From positions 310,001-374,000 of the forward strand of contig NZ_JAPFQP010000003.1 of the NCBI RefSeq assembly GCF_026241225.1: DNA of 64,000 nt, read 5' to 3'. Each line of letters starts with the position of its first letter. The stretch's first letter is position 1. The notes beneath the pieces are model-generated. The model was given only the letters and a program-made list of their open reading frames with translations, had not been told where the DNA came from and ran no database searches. Below are positions 41,763 to 51,253 of the stretch, piece after piece. The position numbers and the translations under genes are program-made. Source of the DNA: Lentiprolixibacter aurantiacus. Its GTDB lineage: Bacteria; Bacteroidota; Bacteroidia; Flavobacteriales; Flavobacteriaceae.

Positions 41763-42716
41763 TTAAAACAATTTCCGAATAAGATCTTCTTCAGTGATTC
41801 CCTCGGCTTCTGCCTTGTAGTTCTTGATGATCCTGTGACGCAGTATACTGAATGCAATCGCCTGAACATCTTCTATATCCGGTGAAAATTTCCCATTGAT
41901 TGCAGCATGGGCCTTCGCTCCAAGGATAAGGTATTGAGAAGCCCTGGGTCCTGCTCCCCAGTCTAGGTACTGTTTAACAATTTCAGGGGCAGTATCTGCT
42001 CCGGGGCGGGTCTTGCCCACCAACTTCACTGCGTAATCCACTACATTATCGGGTACAGGTATGCGACGTACCAGGTGCTGTATGTCCAGGATTTCCTGTG
42101 CGCTGAACAAGGCATTGACCTGAGGTGTTTCGTCATTGGTGGTTGCCTTAACAACCTGTATTTCCTCCTCCAAACTGGGATACCTGAGTTCAATAGCGAA
42201 CATAAAGCGGTCCAGCTGTGCCTCAGGCAAAGGGTAGGTTCCCTCCTGCTCAATGGGATTTTGGGTAGCCAGGACAAAGTACGGCAAGGAAAGTTCGTGT
42301 CTTTTACCTGTTATGGTAACAGCTCGTTCCTGCATGGCTTCCAATAAGGCTGCCTGTGTTTTCGGGGGGGTACGGTTAATTTCGTCGGCCAGGATGATAT
42401 TGGCAAAAACAGGGCCTTTTACAAACTGGAATTTCCGGTTCTGGTCCAGCACCTCACTTCCCAGAATATCACTGGGCATGAGGTCTGGTGTAAATTGTAT
42501 CCGCTTAAAATCGAGGCCAAGGGCCCTGGCTATGGTATTTACCATTAAGGTTTTAGCCAGTCCCGGCACACCAATAAGCAGCGAATGGCCTCCAGAATAT
42601 ATAGATAAAAGGATCTGATCAATAACTTCCTCCTGCCCAACAATTACCTTGGCAATCTCTTTTCTCAATGCCTGGTGTTTCAGGACCAGACTCTCAACGG
42701 CAGCTACGTCAGACAT
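41763..42716 (-). CDS. MoxR-family AAA+ ATPase
   Basis: A 317-residue AAA+ protein with Walker A GVPGLAKT, Walker B ADEINRTPPKTQAALLEAMQE, sensor-1 ATQNPIEQEGTYPLPEAQLDRF and the arginine-bearing C-terminal lid. MoxR proteins act as chaperones with VWA-domain partners. No VWA gene is adjacent, unlike many MoxR loci. It is the last gene of a unit with two SurA-like foldases (gap 2 bp), which hints at a role in envelope protein assembly. Confidence 0.92.
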   Translation of the reverse strand: MSDVAAVESLVLKHQALRKEIAKVIVGQEEVIDQILLSIYSGGHSLLIGVPGLAKTLMVNTIARALGLDFKRIQFTPDLMPSDILGSEVLDQNRKFQFVKGPVFANIILADEINRTPPKTQAALLEAMQERAVTITGKRHELSLPYFVLATQNPIEQEGTYPLPEAQLDRFMFAIELRYPSLEEEIQVVKATTNDETPQVNALFSAQEILDIQHLVRRIPVPDNVVDYAVKLVGKTRPGADTAPEIVKQYLDWGAGPRASQYLILGAKAHAAINGKFSPDIEDVQAIAFSILRHRIIKNYKAEAEGITEEDLIRKLF

Positions 42717-42718
42717 AC

Positions 42719-44125
42719 TTATTGTTCTTTTACCCAGTCATTTGAGAAATCACAGGAGCGGTTGGCGGCACCCACACTTACATAGGTGTCCTCTATCTTT
42801 TCTGCCATCCATTCCTTGATGGCCTTGAACTGTTTCTCTTTTAATGCCAAATCCTGGATCTTGAGGTAATCCCTCGCAAAATCAGCCTCATGCTCATCAA
42901 AACGGTTGGTTACCTTCAAAATTTTAAATTTTGGAGGGCCACCTCTGGGGTCAGGCTCCAGTATAGGCTGGGAAATTTCGTTGTCCTTGAGATTCCTTAC
43001 CTGATTGTACAGAGTAGGGTCCATCTTGGTCAGCTCAAATTTGCTATCGAAGTTGATGGGGTTTCTCAGCAAGCCACCATCAAACTTGGTTTCCTTTTCA
43101 TCCGAAAAATTAAGGGCGGCATCGGCAAAGGTATATTTACCTTCCTGGATCTGCCGTCGTATACTGTCCAGTTCTGCTCTTGCCTTGTCTATCTCAGATT
43201 GAGGGATCTCCGGCTGAATAAGAATATGCCTGAGGTCTAATTCCTGTCCCCTTATTTTTTCAATGTAAATAATGTGGTAACCAAATGTGGTTTCAAAAGG
43301 CTCTGAAATTTCACCTTCCTGCAGGCTAAAGGCCACGTCTTTGAATTCTTTGACAAAGGGTGTTTCCCTGCTCATACTGTAAAAACCCCCTTTAGACTTC
43401 GATCCCGGGTCCTGGGAGTACAGAATAGCCTTCACGCTAAAACTGGCATCGTTATCCTCACAATCTGCTTTGATCTGCCTCAGCTTATCTATAACCTTCT
43501 GCTTTTCGGCTTCCGGGGTTTCGGGTATTTTAACGATCTGTGAGATCTCCAGTTCGGCACCAAACACAGGACGTTCGTCCTCTGGTATCCTGTTGAAGAA
43601 TTGCCTTACTTCTTCCGGGGTTACTTCTATTTCCCCTACTATTTTCTGCTGCATTTTTTGCGACAGCATTTGAAGTTTGTTGATCTCGTACAACTCCAGT
43701 CGGAAATCTTCTATAGTTTCTTTTTTATAAAATTCCAGAACTTTCTCCATAGAACCCACCTGCTGGATCAATTGTTGAATCTGGCGATCACTGGTAGCAT
43801 TCACCTCATCATCAGAGACCAGCAAACTATCCTGCACTGCCTGGTGGGCGTACATGCGGTCTTCCATTAATTTCCCAAGCAGGCTGCATCGGGTCACGTC
43901 TTCAGGTGAAGCCCCCTGGTTCCGCAAGTCGATAAGAGTCTTTTCAATATCAGAATCAAGTATCACATAATCGCCAATAACGGCAGCTATCCCGTCTACC
44001 TTAAGTCTCATGGTGGGTTTCCTGGGAGCCTCCTGAACAGAGTCCTGCTCCTGTGCAATGGTAGAGCTTCCCATCAAAATCATGGCTCCCAAAATGACAT
44101 GGTTAATTTTTCGAATGCTATTCAT
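42719..44125 (-). CDS. SurA-like periplasmic peptidyl-prolyl isomerase
   Basis: A 468-residue exported foldase. Signal peptide about residues 1-25 (VILGAMILMGSSTIAQ). The N-terminal SurA-like chaperone helices start VDGIAAVIGDYVILDSDIEKTL. Two parvulin domains follow: one with EISQIVKIPETPEAEKQ...GGFYSMSRETPFVKEFKDVAFSLQEGEISEPFETTFGYHIIYI, the other from LDLRHILIQPEIPQ. It helps fold outer-membrane proteins. The frame runs 33 bp further, but the ATG at 44125 directly precedes the signal peptide and overlaps the upstream gene by 8 bp. Confidence 0.9.
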   Translation of the reverse strand: MNSIRKINHVILGAMILMGSSTIAQEQDSVQEAPRKPTMRLKVDGIAAVIGDYVILDSDIEKTLIDLRNQGASPEDVTRCSLLGKLMEDRMYAHQAVQDSLLVSDDEVNATSDRQIQQLIQQVGSMEKVLEFYKKETIEDFRLELYEINKLQMLSQKMQQKIVGEIEVTPEEVRQFFNRIPEDERPVFGAELEISQIVKIPETPEAEKQKVIDKLRQIKADCEDNDASFSVKAILYSQDPGSKSKGGFYSMSRETPFVKEFKDVAFSLQEGEISEPFETTFGYHIIYIEKIRGQELDLRHILIQPEIPQSEIDKARAELDSIRRQIQEGKYTFADAALNFSDEKETKFDGGLLRNPINFDSKFELTKMDPTLYNQVRNLKDNEISQPILEPDPRGGPPKFKILKVTNRFDEHEADFARDYLKIQDLALKEKQFKAIKEWMAEKIEDTYVSVGAANRSCDFSNDWVKEQ

Positions 44126-44987
44126 ATACCTCAAATGTTTTGTCTTTAGTGGCTTCATCGATAAGTTCTGTTTCCAGTTTACGCAGGTATTCCAACTTGC
44201 GTCGGTTGAGCAGAATTTGCTTTATGGTAGGCTCAACGAATGGCAGCGGTGCAATCTCATTAGGCGCCCTGACGTCGTTAACTAAACCCAAATATACCCC
44301 CATCGTATCCTCCAGTTCAAAAAATTGTGATTTTTTTAAGTATTGGGCTTCGTTATCGTAATTCAACGGAGGTATTTCCTCCATCACGCGACCAATAGGC
44401 ACCCAGAGGGAATCATTGAAGTTGAGTTTGCGGAACTGTACCCCAATAGAATCCAGGTAATACAGGTCGTCCTCATCGAATCTTTTCAGCCTTTCCATGA
44501 CCTCATCCTTATTGAGGAATTGCCTGGGCAATTCTACAAAGCGCAACTGTACGAGTTTTTCCTTAAGCTTGAAATTCTCCTTTTCTTTTTCGTAAATCGA
44601 CTGCAACTGAGAATCCGTAACCGTTGTATCCTGAGCCTGCAAGACCAGTGCCTCCCGGTACGCCCGGGTGTAGAGGTCCATGCGGTAATCGGTAACCAGT
44701 TGTTCAAATTCCTGCAGCTGTTCTTCCGGAAGGTTGATCTCTGCCTTGTCCAGCAACAGTTGTTTAATGGCCCAATTGTTTATGTAATTGGTAACCAGGG
44801 CAGCACTGTCCTGTGGTGTAATATCTTCCGGGAGCAGTTTATTTATATCCTCAGCATACAAAAAAACATCTCCCACACGGGCAACAACCCGGTTTTCTAT
44901 GTCGTCCTGAATGAACCTGCCACAGGCAGCCATTGCCAGGCCTATCAATAATAAAAAGGAGGTCCGGTTCAGGTTCTTTGCTAACAT
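44118..44987 (-). CDS. SurA-like lipoprotein chaperone without an evident parvulin active site
   Basis: A 289-residue protein with a lipoprotein signal (SFLLLIGLAMAACGRF, Cys about residue 22). VVARVGDVFLYAEDINKLLPEDITPQDSAALVTNYINNWAIKQLLLDKAE matches the SurA/PpiC N-terminal chaperone helices, and the final helix VEPTIKQILLNRRKLEYLRKLETELIDEA closes the chaperone domain. The middle third is where a parvulin domain would sit, but no GG-x-G-x2 or GYHI-type motif is present. It probably holds unfolded outer-membrane proteins. The ATG at 44987 is chosen over longer frames because the signal peptide follows at once. Confidence 0.8.
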   Translation of the reverse strand: MLAKNLNRTSFLLLIGLAMAACGRFIQDDIENRVVARVGDVFLYAEDINKLLPEDITPQDSAALVTNYINNWAIKQLLLDKAEINLPEEQLQEFEQLVTDYRMDLYTRAYREALVLQAQDTTVTDSQLQSIYEKEKENFKLKEKLVQLRFVELPRQFLNKDEVMERLKRFDEDDLYYLDSIGVQFRKLNFNDSLWVPIGRVMEEIPPLNYDNEAQYLKKSQFFELEDTMGVYLGLVNDVRAPNEIAPLPFVEPTIKQILLNRRKLEYLRKLETELIDEATKDKTFEVYE

Positions 44988-45118
44988 CTGTACTTGGCGC
45001 ATTGAGCAAAAATAAGAATTCGGACTTGCCTCACAAGCAAGGGATACTACCATTAACAGATTTTTGAGGACCCGGGAAGAAAAATTCGTATTTTAGGAAT
45101 GACCAACAAGATGCCAGG

Positions 45119-45574
45119 ATGAAATATACCTCTGAAATAATTGTGGATGTCCCCCGCACCGTTTTTATAGAAAAACTCGATAATCCGGAAAATATGGTGC
45201 ACTGGCAACGGGGCCTAGTAAAATATAAACCGTTAAGCAGCAATCCCGGGGAAGAAGGTGCGCAAATGGAGCTGCATTATAAAATGGGAAAGAGGGAGCT
45301 GGTTATGATAGAAACGATACTTAAACGAAACCTTCCGGATGAAATGCATGCCACTTATGATGCCAAGGGAGTTCACAACATACAACACAATTATTTCGAA
45401 ATAGTATCCCCAACACAGACCCGCTGGCGGTCAGAAAGTGAGTTTCAATTTTCTGGCTTCTTCATGAAGTTTATGGCGTTTCTAATGCCCGGAGCCTTCA
45501 AAAAGCAGTCCATGAAGTATCTTCGCGATTTCAAAGCCTTTGCCGAAGAAGGAAAAAAAGTAAGCAACTCTTAA
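45119..45574 (+). CDS. SRPBCC-fold (START-like) protein
   Basis: A 151-residue cytosolic protein. MKYTSEIIVDVPRTVFIEKLDNPENMVHWQRGLVKYKPL opens the helix-grip fold, and the long C-terminal helix is seen in FKKQSMKYLRDFKAFAEEGKK. These proteins bind hydrophobic ligands, but the ligand is unknown. It is read divergently from the SurA-like unit. A weak promoter (TATTTTAG at 45089-45096, TTG at 45064-45066, 22-nt spacing) lies upstream. Confidence 0.8.
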   Translation: MKYTSEIIVDVPRTVFIEKLDNPENMVHWQRGLVKYKPLSSNPGEEGAQMELHYKMGKRELVMIETILKRNLPDEMHATYDAKGVHNIQHNYFEIVSPTQTRWRSESEFQFSGFFMKFMAFLMPGAFKKQSMKYLRDFKAFAEEGKKVSNS

Positions 45575-45583
45575 GGGTAACAA

Positions 45584-45823
45584 TTGGACAGAAAGATCAA
45601 ACTGATATGGGATTTCAGGGGACCTGATGCTTTGGCCATCGCACAGCATCATGAAATTCACCTTAAAGAATTTATTGAAAGAGAAGGTCTGAGCCTCAAA
45701 ATTACCGGGCACCAGGAGTTAAGTGAACTTCATAGCATCGCCTTTTTAGTAGTGCAGGAATCCGGGATGATTCCTGTCCGAGATGCACTTCTGCCTCATC
45801 GTGGGGAATTGTATACGGAATGA
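45584..45823 (+). CDS. Small conserved hypothetical protein
   Basis: A 79-residue soluble protein that starts at a TTG 9 bp after the SRPBCC stop. IKLIWDFRGPDALAIAQHHEIHLKEFIEREGL and HSIAFLVVQESGMIPVRDALLPHRGELY suggest a small alpha/beta fold. No family name recognised. Tight spacing indicates cotranscription with the SRPBCC gene. The sequence composition is coding-like and matches its neighbours. Confidence 0.6.
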   Translation: MDRKIKLIWDFRGPDALAIAQHHEIHLKEFIEREGLSLKITGHQELSELHSIAFLVVQESGMIPVRDALLPHRGELYTE

Positions 45824-45846
45824 ATGTCTAATCTAAGCCTACTTCC

Positions 45847-46980
45847 TTGAAAGTATTTTGGTTTTTTGCTGCATTAAGCCTTTTATTCTTTAAGACATGT
45901 TCTGAAGACCAGGAAGTTCAGGACCCGCTCAGGCAGGCACTGCAGCTTGAGGATCCTTATATCCGCCAGGTAATGGATAAGGTAGAAGAACACGAATTGC
46001 AGATCATCTACACACGAATTGAAAGGCATGGCGATAGCCTTGTATTGCAGGATTATAAATTTCAGGTAGATGTGGACAACTACTTCTATCCCGCCAGCAC
46101 GGTTAAATTTCCCATGGCGGTGGCAGCACTGGAAAAACTCAATGAGCTGGATTCATTAAACCGCAATGTCCGCTATTATGTTGAAGGGGATACCGTGGAA
46201 AACTCTTTTGCAGAAGACATTATCAAGATCTTTACCGTAAGTGACAACCACGCTAATAATCGCTTACTGGAATTCCTGGGCCAGGACGATCTCAACTACC
46301 GGCTACGAAGAAGGGGGGTTGAACCGGTAAGAATTTCGCATCGACTCGGAGTGCATTCCGATGAAGTGACTACCCGGCCATTAGTGATCTACCTGAACGA
46401 CAGTACAACCGCAGTTAGTCGGCCAATTGAAAACACCCCTCCCGAACCGCTGTTACTAAAAGGAATTAAAAAGGGAAGGGGCTTCTACAAGGCAGATTCC
46501 CTTTATGCAGAACCTTTTGATTTCAAACTCAAGAACTACTATCCCCTGGAAGCGCAGCACTCCGTTTTGAAACGCATTATTTTTCCCACCTATTTCCCTG
46601 AACATAAGCGCTTTGGTATTTCAGAGGAACAACGGAAATTCTTGCTGAACGCCATGCAAATGCTTCCCAGGGAAGCCGGATATGACGAAGAGGAATATTA
46701 CGATAGCTATTGCAAATTCTTTATGTATGGGGACAGCCAGGAGCAAATTCCGGAACATATACAAATCTTCAACAAGGTTGGATTTGCCTACGGGACCCTT
46801 ACAGATTGTGCCTATATCCGCGACAATTTAAATGGGGCGGAATTTATGGTTAGTGCAACCATCCTGGTTAATCAGGACCGCCTATTCAATGACGACGCTT
46901 ATGAATACGATGAAGTTGGGATTCCATTCCTTGCGACAATTGGAAGAGCCCTTTATGATTATGAAAGTACGGGCAAATAA
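45847..46980 (+). CDS. Serine hydrolase, class A beta-lactamase fold
   Basis: A 377-residue exported protein with an N-terminal hydrophobic signal (VFWFFAALSLLFFKTCSED; a Cys at about 18 may be lipidated). The penicilloyl-serine motifs are present: S-x-x-K in ASTVKFPMAVAALEKL, SDN in VSDNHANNRLLEFLG, and a KVG in place of KTG (NKVGFAYGT). The family includes beta-lactamases and peptidoglycan-acting esterases; the changed third motif and a long insertion between SDN and KVG argue against a classical resistance enzyme. It starts with TTG, 23 bp after the small gene. Function in cell-wall metabolism is inference. Confidence 0.82.
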   Translation: MKVFWFFAALSLLFFKTCSEDQEVQDPLRQALQLEDPYIRQVMDKVEEHELQIIYTRIERHGDSLVLQDYKFQVDVDNYFYPASTVKFPMAVAALEKLNELDSLNRNVRYYVEGDTVENSFAEDIIKIFTVSDNHANNRLLEFLGQDDLNYRLRRRGVEPVRISHRLGVHSDEVTTRPLVIYLNDSTTAVSRPIENTPPEPLLLKGIKKGRGFYKADSLYAEPFDFKLKNYYPLEAQHSVLKRIIFPTYFPEHKRFGISEEQRKFLLNAMQMLPREAGYDEEEYYDSYCKFFMYGDSQEQIPEHIQIFNKVGFAYGTLTDCAYIRDNLNGAEFMVSATILVNQDRLFNDDAYEYDEVGIPFLATIGRALYDYESTGK

Positions 46981-47047
46981 ATAGCAAAAACCAAAGGATA
47001 CATTTGGGGTCAACAAAACCAGTTGACGACTGGCATTTTTATGATAG

Positions 47048-48355
47048 CTAAACTCCCACCGGTTCCCCGTAAAGGTCAAAATCTGCGGCTTCAACGATCT
47101 TAACCTGCGTAAAGTCTCCAATTTTTACGTAGAACTTAGTGGCGTCTATGAGGACTTCATTATCTACATCTGGAGAATCGTATTCTGTCCGGCCCACAAA
47201 ATAATTTCCTTCTTTGCGATCGATCAGGCAGCGAAACTCTTTGCCTACTTTCTGCTGGTTCAGCTCCCAGGATATCTGGGATTGAAGCTCCATGATGTCG
47301 TTGGCTCGCTGCTGCTTGATGGCTTCAGGCACATCATCGTTGAGGGAATAGGCATGGGTATTTTCTTCGTGGCTATAGGTAAAACACCCCAGTCGCTCAA
47401 AGCGCATTTCACTTACCCAGTTCTTCAGGGTGTTGAAGTCTTCTTCAGTTTCACCCGGATAACCCACAATAAGCGTTGTCCTGATAGCCATATCCGGGAT
47501 TATTTCCCTGAATTGTTTTAGGAGCCTGTTGGTTTTCTCCATTGTGGTTCCCCTTCTCATGCTTTTAAGAATGGAGTCTGAGATGTGTTGCAGGGGTATA
47601 TCTATATAGTTACAGACTTTAGGCTGCGTTTTAATCACTTCCAGGACATCGAGGGGAAAACCGGTTGGAAACGCATAATGCAATCGGATCCACTCTATCC
47701 CTTCCACCTCACACAGCGCCAATAAAAGCCTTGCCAGTTCCCGCTTTTTGTAAAGGTCCAGTCCGTAATAGGTGAGGTCCTGGGCGATAAGAATAAGTTC
47801 TTTAACCCCATTCCTGGCAAGCTTTTCCGCTTCCAGTGTTAGTTCCTCAATGGGTTTGCTTTTGTGTTTTCCTCTCATCAAGGGAATCGCACAAAAGGAG
47901 CAGGGCCGGTCACAGCCCTCTGCAATTTTAAGGTAGGCATAATTCTTTGGGGTGGTAGTAATGCGTTCCCCGATCAATTCATGCTTGTAATCTGCACCCA
48001 GAGCCTTCAAGAGGTTGGGCAGGTCTGTAGTCCCAAAATAACGGTCTACATCTGGGATTTCCTTTTCCAGATCCGGTTTATAGCGTTCGCTGAGGCATCC
48101 GGTTACAAAAACCTTGTCTATTTCACCCGCCTCCTTCTTCTGAACATATTCCAATATGGTATTGACACTTTCCTCCTTGGCATTATCTATAAAACCGCAG
48201 GTGTTGATAACGGCGATATTGCCTTCCCCCTCATGGACCACTTCCTTGTTGTTGGCCTTTAGTTGCCCCATAAGCACCTCTGAATCATATAGGTTCTTGG
48301 AACAACCCAGCGTTACTACATTTATGCGGTTCTTCTTTGTCGATTTGGTCCTCAT
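47048..48355 (-). CDS. rimO: Ribosomal protein S12 methylthiotransferase
   Basis: A 435-residue radical SAM enzyme that adds a methylthio group to the conserved Asp of S12. The N-terminal UPF0004 domain carries Cys in TLGCSKNLYDSE and in NTCGF; the radical SAM CxxxCxxC is CDRPCSFCAIPLMRG. A TRAM domain closes the C-terminus. The GCSKNLYDSEVL and MRGKHKS forms separate RimO from MiaB. It is a single gene, with a -7 element at 48372. Confidence 0.96.
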   Translation of the reverse strand: MRTKSTKKNRINVVTLGCSKNLYDSEVLMGQLKANNKEVVHEGEGNIAVINTCGFIDNAKEESVNTILEYVQKKEAGEIDKVFVTGCLSERYKPDLEKEIPDVDRYFGTTDLPNLLKALGADYKHELIGERITTTPKNYAYLKIAEGCDRPCSFCAIPLMRGKHKSKPIEELTLEAEKLARNGVKELILIAQDLTYYGLDLYKKRELARLLLALCEVEGIEWIRLHYAFPTGFPLDVLEVIKTQPKVCNYIDIPLQHISDSILKSMRRGTTMEKTNRLLKQFREIIPDMAIRTTLIVGYPGETEEDFNTLKNWVSEMRFERLGCFTYSHEENTHAYSLNDDVPEAIKQQRANDIMELQSQISWELNQQKVGKEFRCLIDRKEGNYFVGRTEYDSPDVDNEVLIDATKFYVKIGDFTQVKIVEAADFDLYGEPVGV

Positions 48356-48371
48356 ATCTCAAATTGATGTG

Positions 48372-48379
48372 CAAAAATA
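48372..48379 (-). promoter_or_regulatory. -7 element of rimO
   Basis: The minus strand reads TATTTTTG, a perfect TAnnTTTG, 16 bp upstream of the rimO ATG at 48355. The predicted leader is about 13 nt. Confidence 0.5.
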
Positions 48380-48451
48380 CGACAAGAAATACAATGCCTT
48401 CTTTTAGGGGCATTTATACATATATCCATTTGGAAAAAAGCTTCCTTTTCC

Positions 48452-50131
48452 CTACTCATTATACATTTCAGGGGCTTTCCTGGCTTTGGTCGCCTGTTCA
48501 AATGCATAGCCCAGTTGCAGTAGTTTATCCTCTTCAAAGGGTTTGGCTATAAAGGTAAGGCTTACCGGCTCACCTGTTTCACGGTATCCCATTGGTACAG
48601 TAAGGGCAGGATATTTAGCAACTGCTGCATATCCGGCATGGTAATTATTTATAGAGAGGACGGCATCCAGCTGGAATTCCTCCATGGCCTGATCAAAGAA
48701 AAGACGTCCGTTCTTTTCAAGATTTAGCTTGATAACTTCCAGTTCTTCAAGTGTTGTGGAATCACTCAAAATCCCTTCTAAACGGGCCTGTCCATAGGGC
48801 ATACGCAGTAAGGTGTCCTTTTTGTTGAAGGCTACTACATCCAACACGTTCCTGACCTTCACTGCCTGGGTATCCTTCACCTGAGTACTGATGTAGGCCG
48901 GCAAATCGTATTTCATATCGATGTTCAACAAAGTACTGAAACCGTTCATTTGCACTTCCGGCGGTGTAAAACTGAACACCTCAGCTCCCATTTCCTTTAA
49001 TTTCTCCACGGTACTGGCGTAGACAGAATCGGATTCCATGAGCGGTGCAAAAACACCCAGTCGTTTTCCACGCAACACACTACCTTCGAGAATGCCACTC
49101 AGATAATCCATATTTACATCAACAGATTTGGCATCAGCAGGGTCTTTTCCTGTCAGTGCCCCCAAGAGAATAGCATTGTCTACCACATTCCTGGTCATGG
49201 GCCCGGGCGTATCCAAAGTGCTGGAAATAGGGACTATGCCGGTTCTACTTAGCAAACCTATAGTAGGTTTCAATCCCACAACGGAATTCTGACCCGAGGG
49301 AGACAATATAGAGCCTGAGGTTTCAGTACCTATGGCAGCTACCGCATAATTGGCCGCAACTGATGTCCCGCTACCTGAACTCGAACCACCAGTCTCAAAA
49401 ACCCTTCGGCCGTATGGATTTAAAGTTTGCCCCCCTATAGCACTGTACCCAACCGGACATCCACCACAAAAGAAGTAGGCCCATTCACTGAGGTTAACCT
49501 TGCCGAGAATAAGCGCGCCATTGCTTTTGAGTCTGCTGACAATAAATGCATCTTCCGTGTTCTCATTATTTTCCAGGGCAATGGCCCCGGCTGTTGTGCG
49601 CATGCCTTTGGTGTTGATATTATCCTTCAACAGTACAGGCATCCCGAAAAGAGGATTTTGCAGCAGGTCCGGGTTTTCTTCGATTTCGCGATCTTTCTCC
49701 CGTGCTTCCTCCACCACATCGGCATTGAGAGCAATTACCGTATTCAGGGTGGTAGCATTGTCCAGTTCGTATTTGTAGATCCGGTAGAGATAAAACAGCA
49801 CCAGTTTTTCATAGCTGAGTTCCCCTGAGGCAACATGCAGCTGTATCGTAGGGATGTCCTGTTCGAGGATCAATGGTTTTAAAGAATCATATTCGGCCTC
49901 TGAAAACCGGCTCACTTCCTTGTAAAGCGGGCGAAACACTTCGTTCTTGTCCAGAACCCGGGATTGTATGAGCTTGTATCGCATTCGGGTATTCTCGTGA
50001 TCCTGGTTTGCAGCTACTTCAGCAGAATCGTTGTAGGGCTCCCATAGTACTACGTCCTCGTAGTTTACGTTGGGATCATTTTTACAGGCTATCCCCACTA
50101 ATACGAGGAGAATAAAATAGAGTTTTTTCAT
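48452..50131 (-). CDS. Amidase-signature family lipoprotein
   Basis: A 559-residue protein with a lipoprotein signal (YFILLVLVGIACKND, Cys about residue 16). The Ser-cisSer-Lys triad of amidase-signature enzymes is seen: Lys in PVLLKDNINTKG and the Ser-rich loop FETGGSSSGSGTSVAANYAVAAIGTETSGS. It hydrolyses amides, perhaps small peptides or N-acyl compounds, in the periplasm. It is not GatA: that enzyme is cytosolic, and the partners gatB/C are absent. It is a single gene. Confidence 0.9.
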   Translation of the reverse strand: MKKLYFILLVLVGIACKNDPNVNYEDVVLWEPYNDSAEVAANQDHENTRMRYKLIQSRVLDKNEVFRPLYKEVSRFSEAEYDSLKPLILEQDIPTIQLHVASGELSYEKLVLFYLYRIYKYELDNATTLNTVIALNADVVEEAREKDREIEENPDLLQNPLFGMPVLLKDNINTKGMRTTAGAIALENNENTEDAFIVSRLKSNGALILGKVNLSEWAYFFCGGCPVGYSAIGGQTLNPYGRRVFETGGSSSGSGTSVAANYAVAAIGTETSGSILSPSGQNSVVGLKPTIGLLSRTGIVPISSTLDTPGPMTRNVVDNAILLGALTGKDPADAKSVDVNMDYLSGILEGSVLRGKRLGVFAPLMESDSVYASTVEKLKEMGAEVFSFTPPEVQMNGFSTLLNIDMKYDLPAYISTQVKDTQAVKVRNVLDVVAFNKKDTLLRMPYGQARLEGILSDSTTLEELEVIKLNLEKNGRLFFDQAMEEFQLDAVLSINNYHAGYAAVAKYPALTVPMGYRETGEPVSLTFIAKPFEEDKLLQLGYAFEQATKARKAPEMYNE

Positions 50132-50199
50132 AGCACGGTTATTTTTAATACTGTTAGTAGTTTTCTTTTAAGAATACATTTTTTTAATCATGTTTTCCA

Positions 50200-51162
50200 T
50201 TAAGAGCTGGTGTTGAAAAAGGAATCCACAAACTCATACTTATTGAATACCTGTAAATCTTCCAGGCCTTCCCCTACCCCGATATACTTCACGGGAATCT
50301 GGAACTGATCGGAAATTCCAATTACCACTCCACCCTTGGCCGTACCGTCTAATTTGGTTACGGCAAGAGAAGATACCTCGGTGGCCTTGGTAAATTGCCT
50401 GGCTTGTTCAAAGGCGTTCTGACCGGTAGATCCGTCCAGGACCAGCAGCACGTCATGGGGTGCTCCGGGTACTACTTTCTGCATCACTCTTTTTACCTTG
50501 CCCAGTTCGTTCATGAGATTCACCTTATTGTGAAGGCGTCCTGCAGTATCTATCAATACCACATCAACCTCCTGACTTACCGCAGAACTGAGGGTGTCAT
50601 AAGCCACGGATGCCGGGTCACTACCCATCTTTTGCTTTATAATGGGCACATCAACGCGGTCTGCCCAAACCTGCAACTGGTCAATAGCTGCGGCCCGGAA
50701 GGTGTCGGCGGCACCTAACATCACTTTAAGGCCCTGTTTTTTGAACTGGTAGGCCAGCTTTCCAATGGTGGTGGTCTTACCCACTCCATTAACCCCTACT
50801 ACCATAACTACGTAGGGCTTGTGGGTTGTATCGATTTGAAATTCAGTTTCCTCACCGTGATGTGTCTCGGAAAGCAATCCTGCAATTTCTTCCCTCAGGA
50901 TCAGATTGAGTTCCTCGGTACCAAGGTACTTATCGCGGGCTACCCGTTCTTCGATCCGCTCGATAATCTTTAGAGTAGTATTCACCCCCACATCCGAGGT
51001 CACCAGCACTTCCTCCAGGTTATCCAGTACGTCATCGTCAACCTTGGATTTGCCAGCTACCGCCTTGCTTAATTTCCCTAAAAAACTGGTCTTGGATTTT
51101 TCGAGCCCCTTATCCAGGGTCTCCTTTTTCTGGGTAGAAAATATCTTTTTGAATAAGCTCAT
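50200..51162 (-). CDS. ftsY: Signal recognition particle receptor
   Basis: A 320-residue SRP GTPase that docks translating ribosomes on the inner membrane. The NG domain shows GVNGVGKTTTIGKLA (G1), ADTFRAAAIDQL, DTAGRLHNK (G3) and TKLDGTAKGG (G4), ending with KYIGVGEGLEDLQVFNKYEFVDSFF. The acidic A domain is nearly absent, as in other Bacteroidota. It is read after the terminator of the ribosomal protein unit, from its own weak promoter. Confidence 0.96.
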   Translation of the reverse strand: MSLFKKIFSTQKKETLDKGLEKSKTSFLGKLSKAVAGKSKVDDDVLDNLEEVLVTSDVGVNTTLKIIERIEERVARDKYLGTEELNLILREEIAGLLSETHHGEETEFQIDTTHKPYVVMVVGVNGVGKTTTIGKLAYQFKKQGLKVMLGAADTFRAAAIDQLQVWADRVDVPIIKQKMGSDPASVAYDTLSSAVSQEVDVVLIDTAGRLHNKVNLMNELGKVKRVMQKVVPGAPHDVLLVLDGSTGQNAFEQARQFTKATEVSSLAVTKLDGTAKGGVVIGISDQFQIPVKYIGVGEGLEDLQVFNKYEFVDSFFNTSS

Positions 51163-51183
51163 ATCCTTGGCTGAATTATCCTA

Positions 51184-51191
51184 TAAAGATA
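51184..51191 (-). promoter_or_regulatory. Candidate -7 element of ftsY
   Basis: The minus strand has TATCTTTA 21 bp upstream of the ftsY ATG, immediately after the terminator hairpin. One base from TAnnTTTG. Confidence 0.4.
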
Positions 51192-51201
51192 GGAAATAAA
51201 A

Positions 51202-51229
51202 AAAGCCGTTTTGCTAACAAAACGGCTTT
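51202..51229 (-). terminator. Terminator of the rpmB-rpmG-DUF4295 unit
   Basis: A 12-bp perfect stem, AAAGCCGTTTTG with CAAAACGGCTTT, and a 4-nt loop, followed by seven T on the minus strand. It lies 24 bp after the DUF4295 stop. Confidence 0.88.
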
Positions 51230-51253
51230 CATATAGTGCTTCGATCTATTCTT

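Noticed and set aside
48452-50131. GatA subunit of the aminoacyl-tRNA amidotransferase
   Set aside because: A lipoprotein signal is present and gatB/gatC are not nearby.
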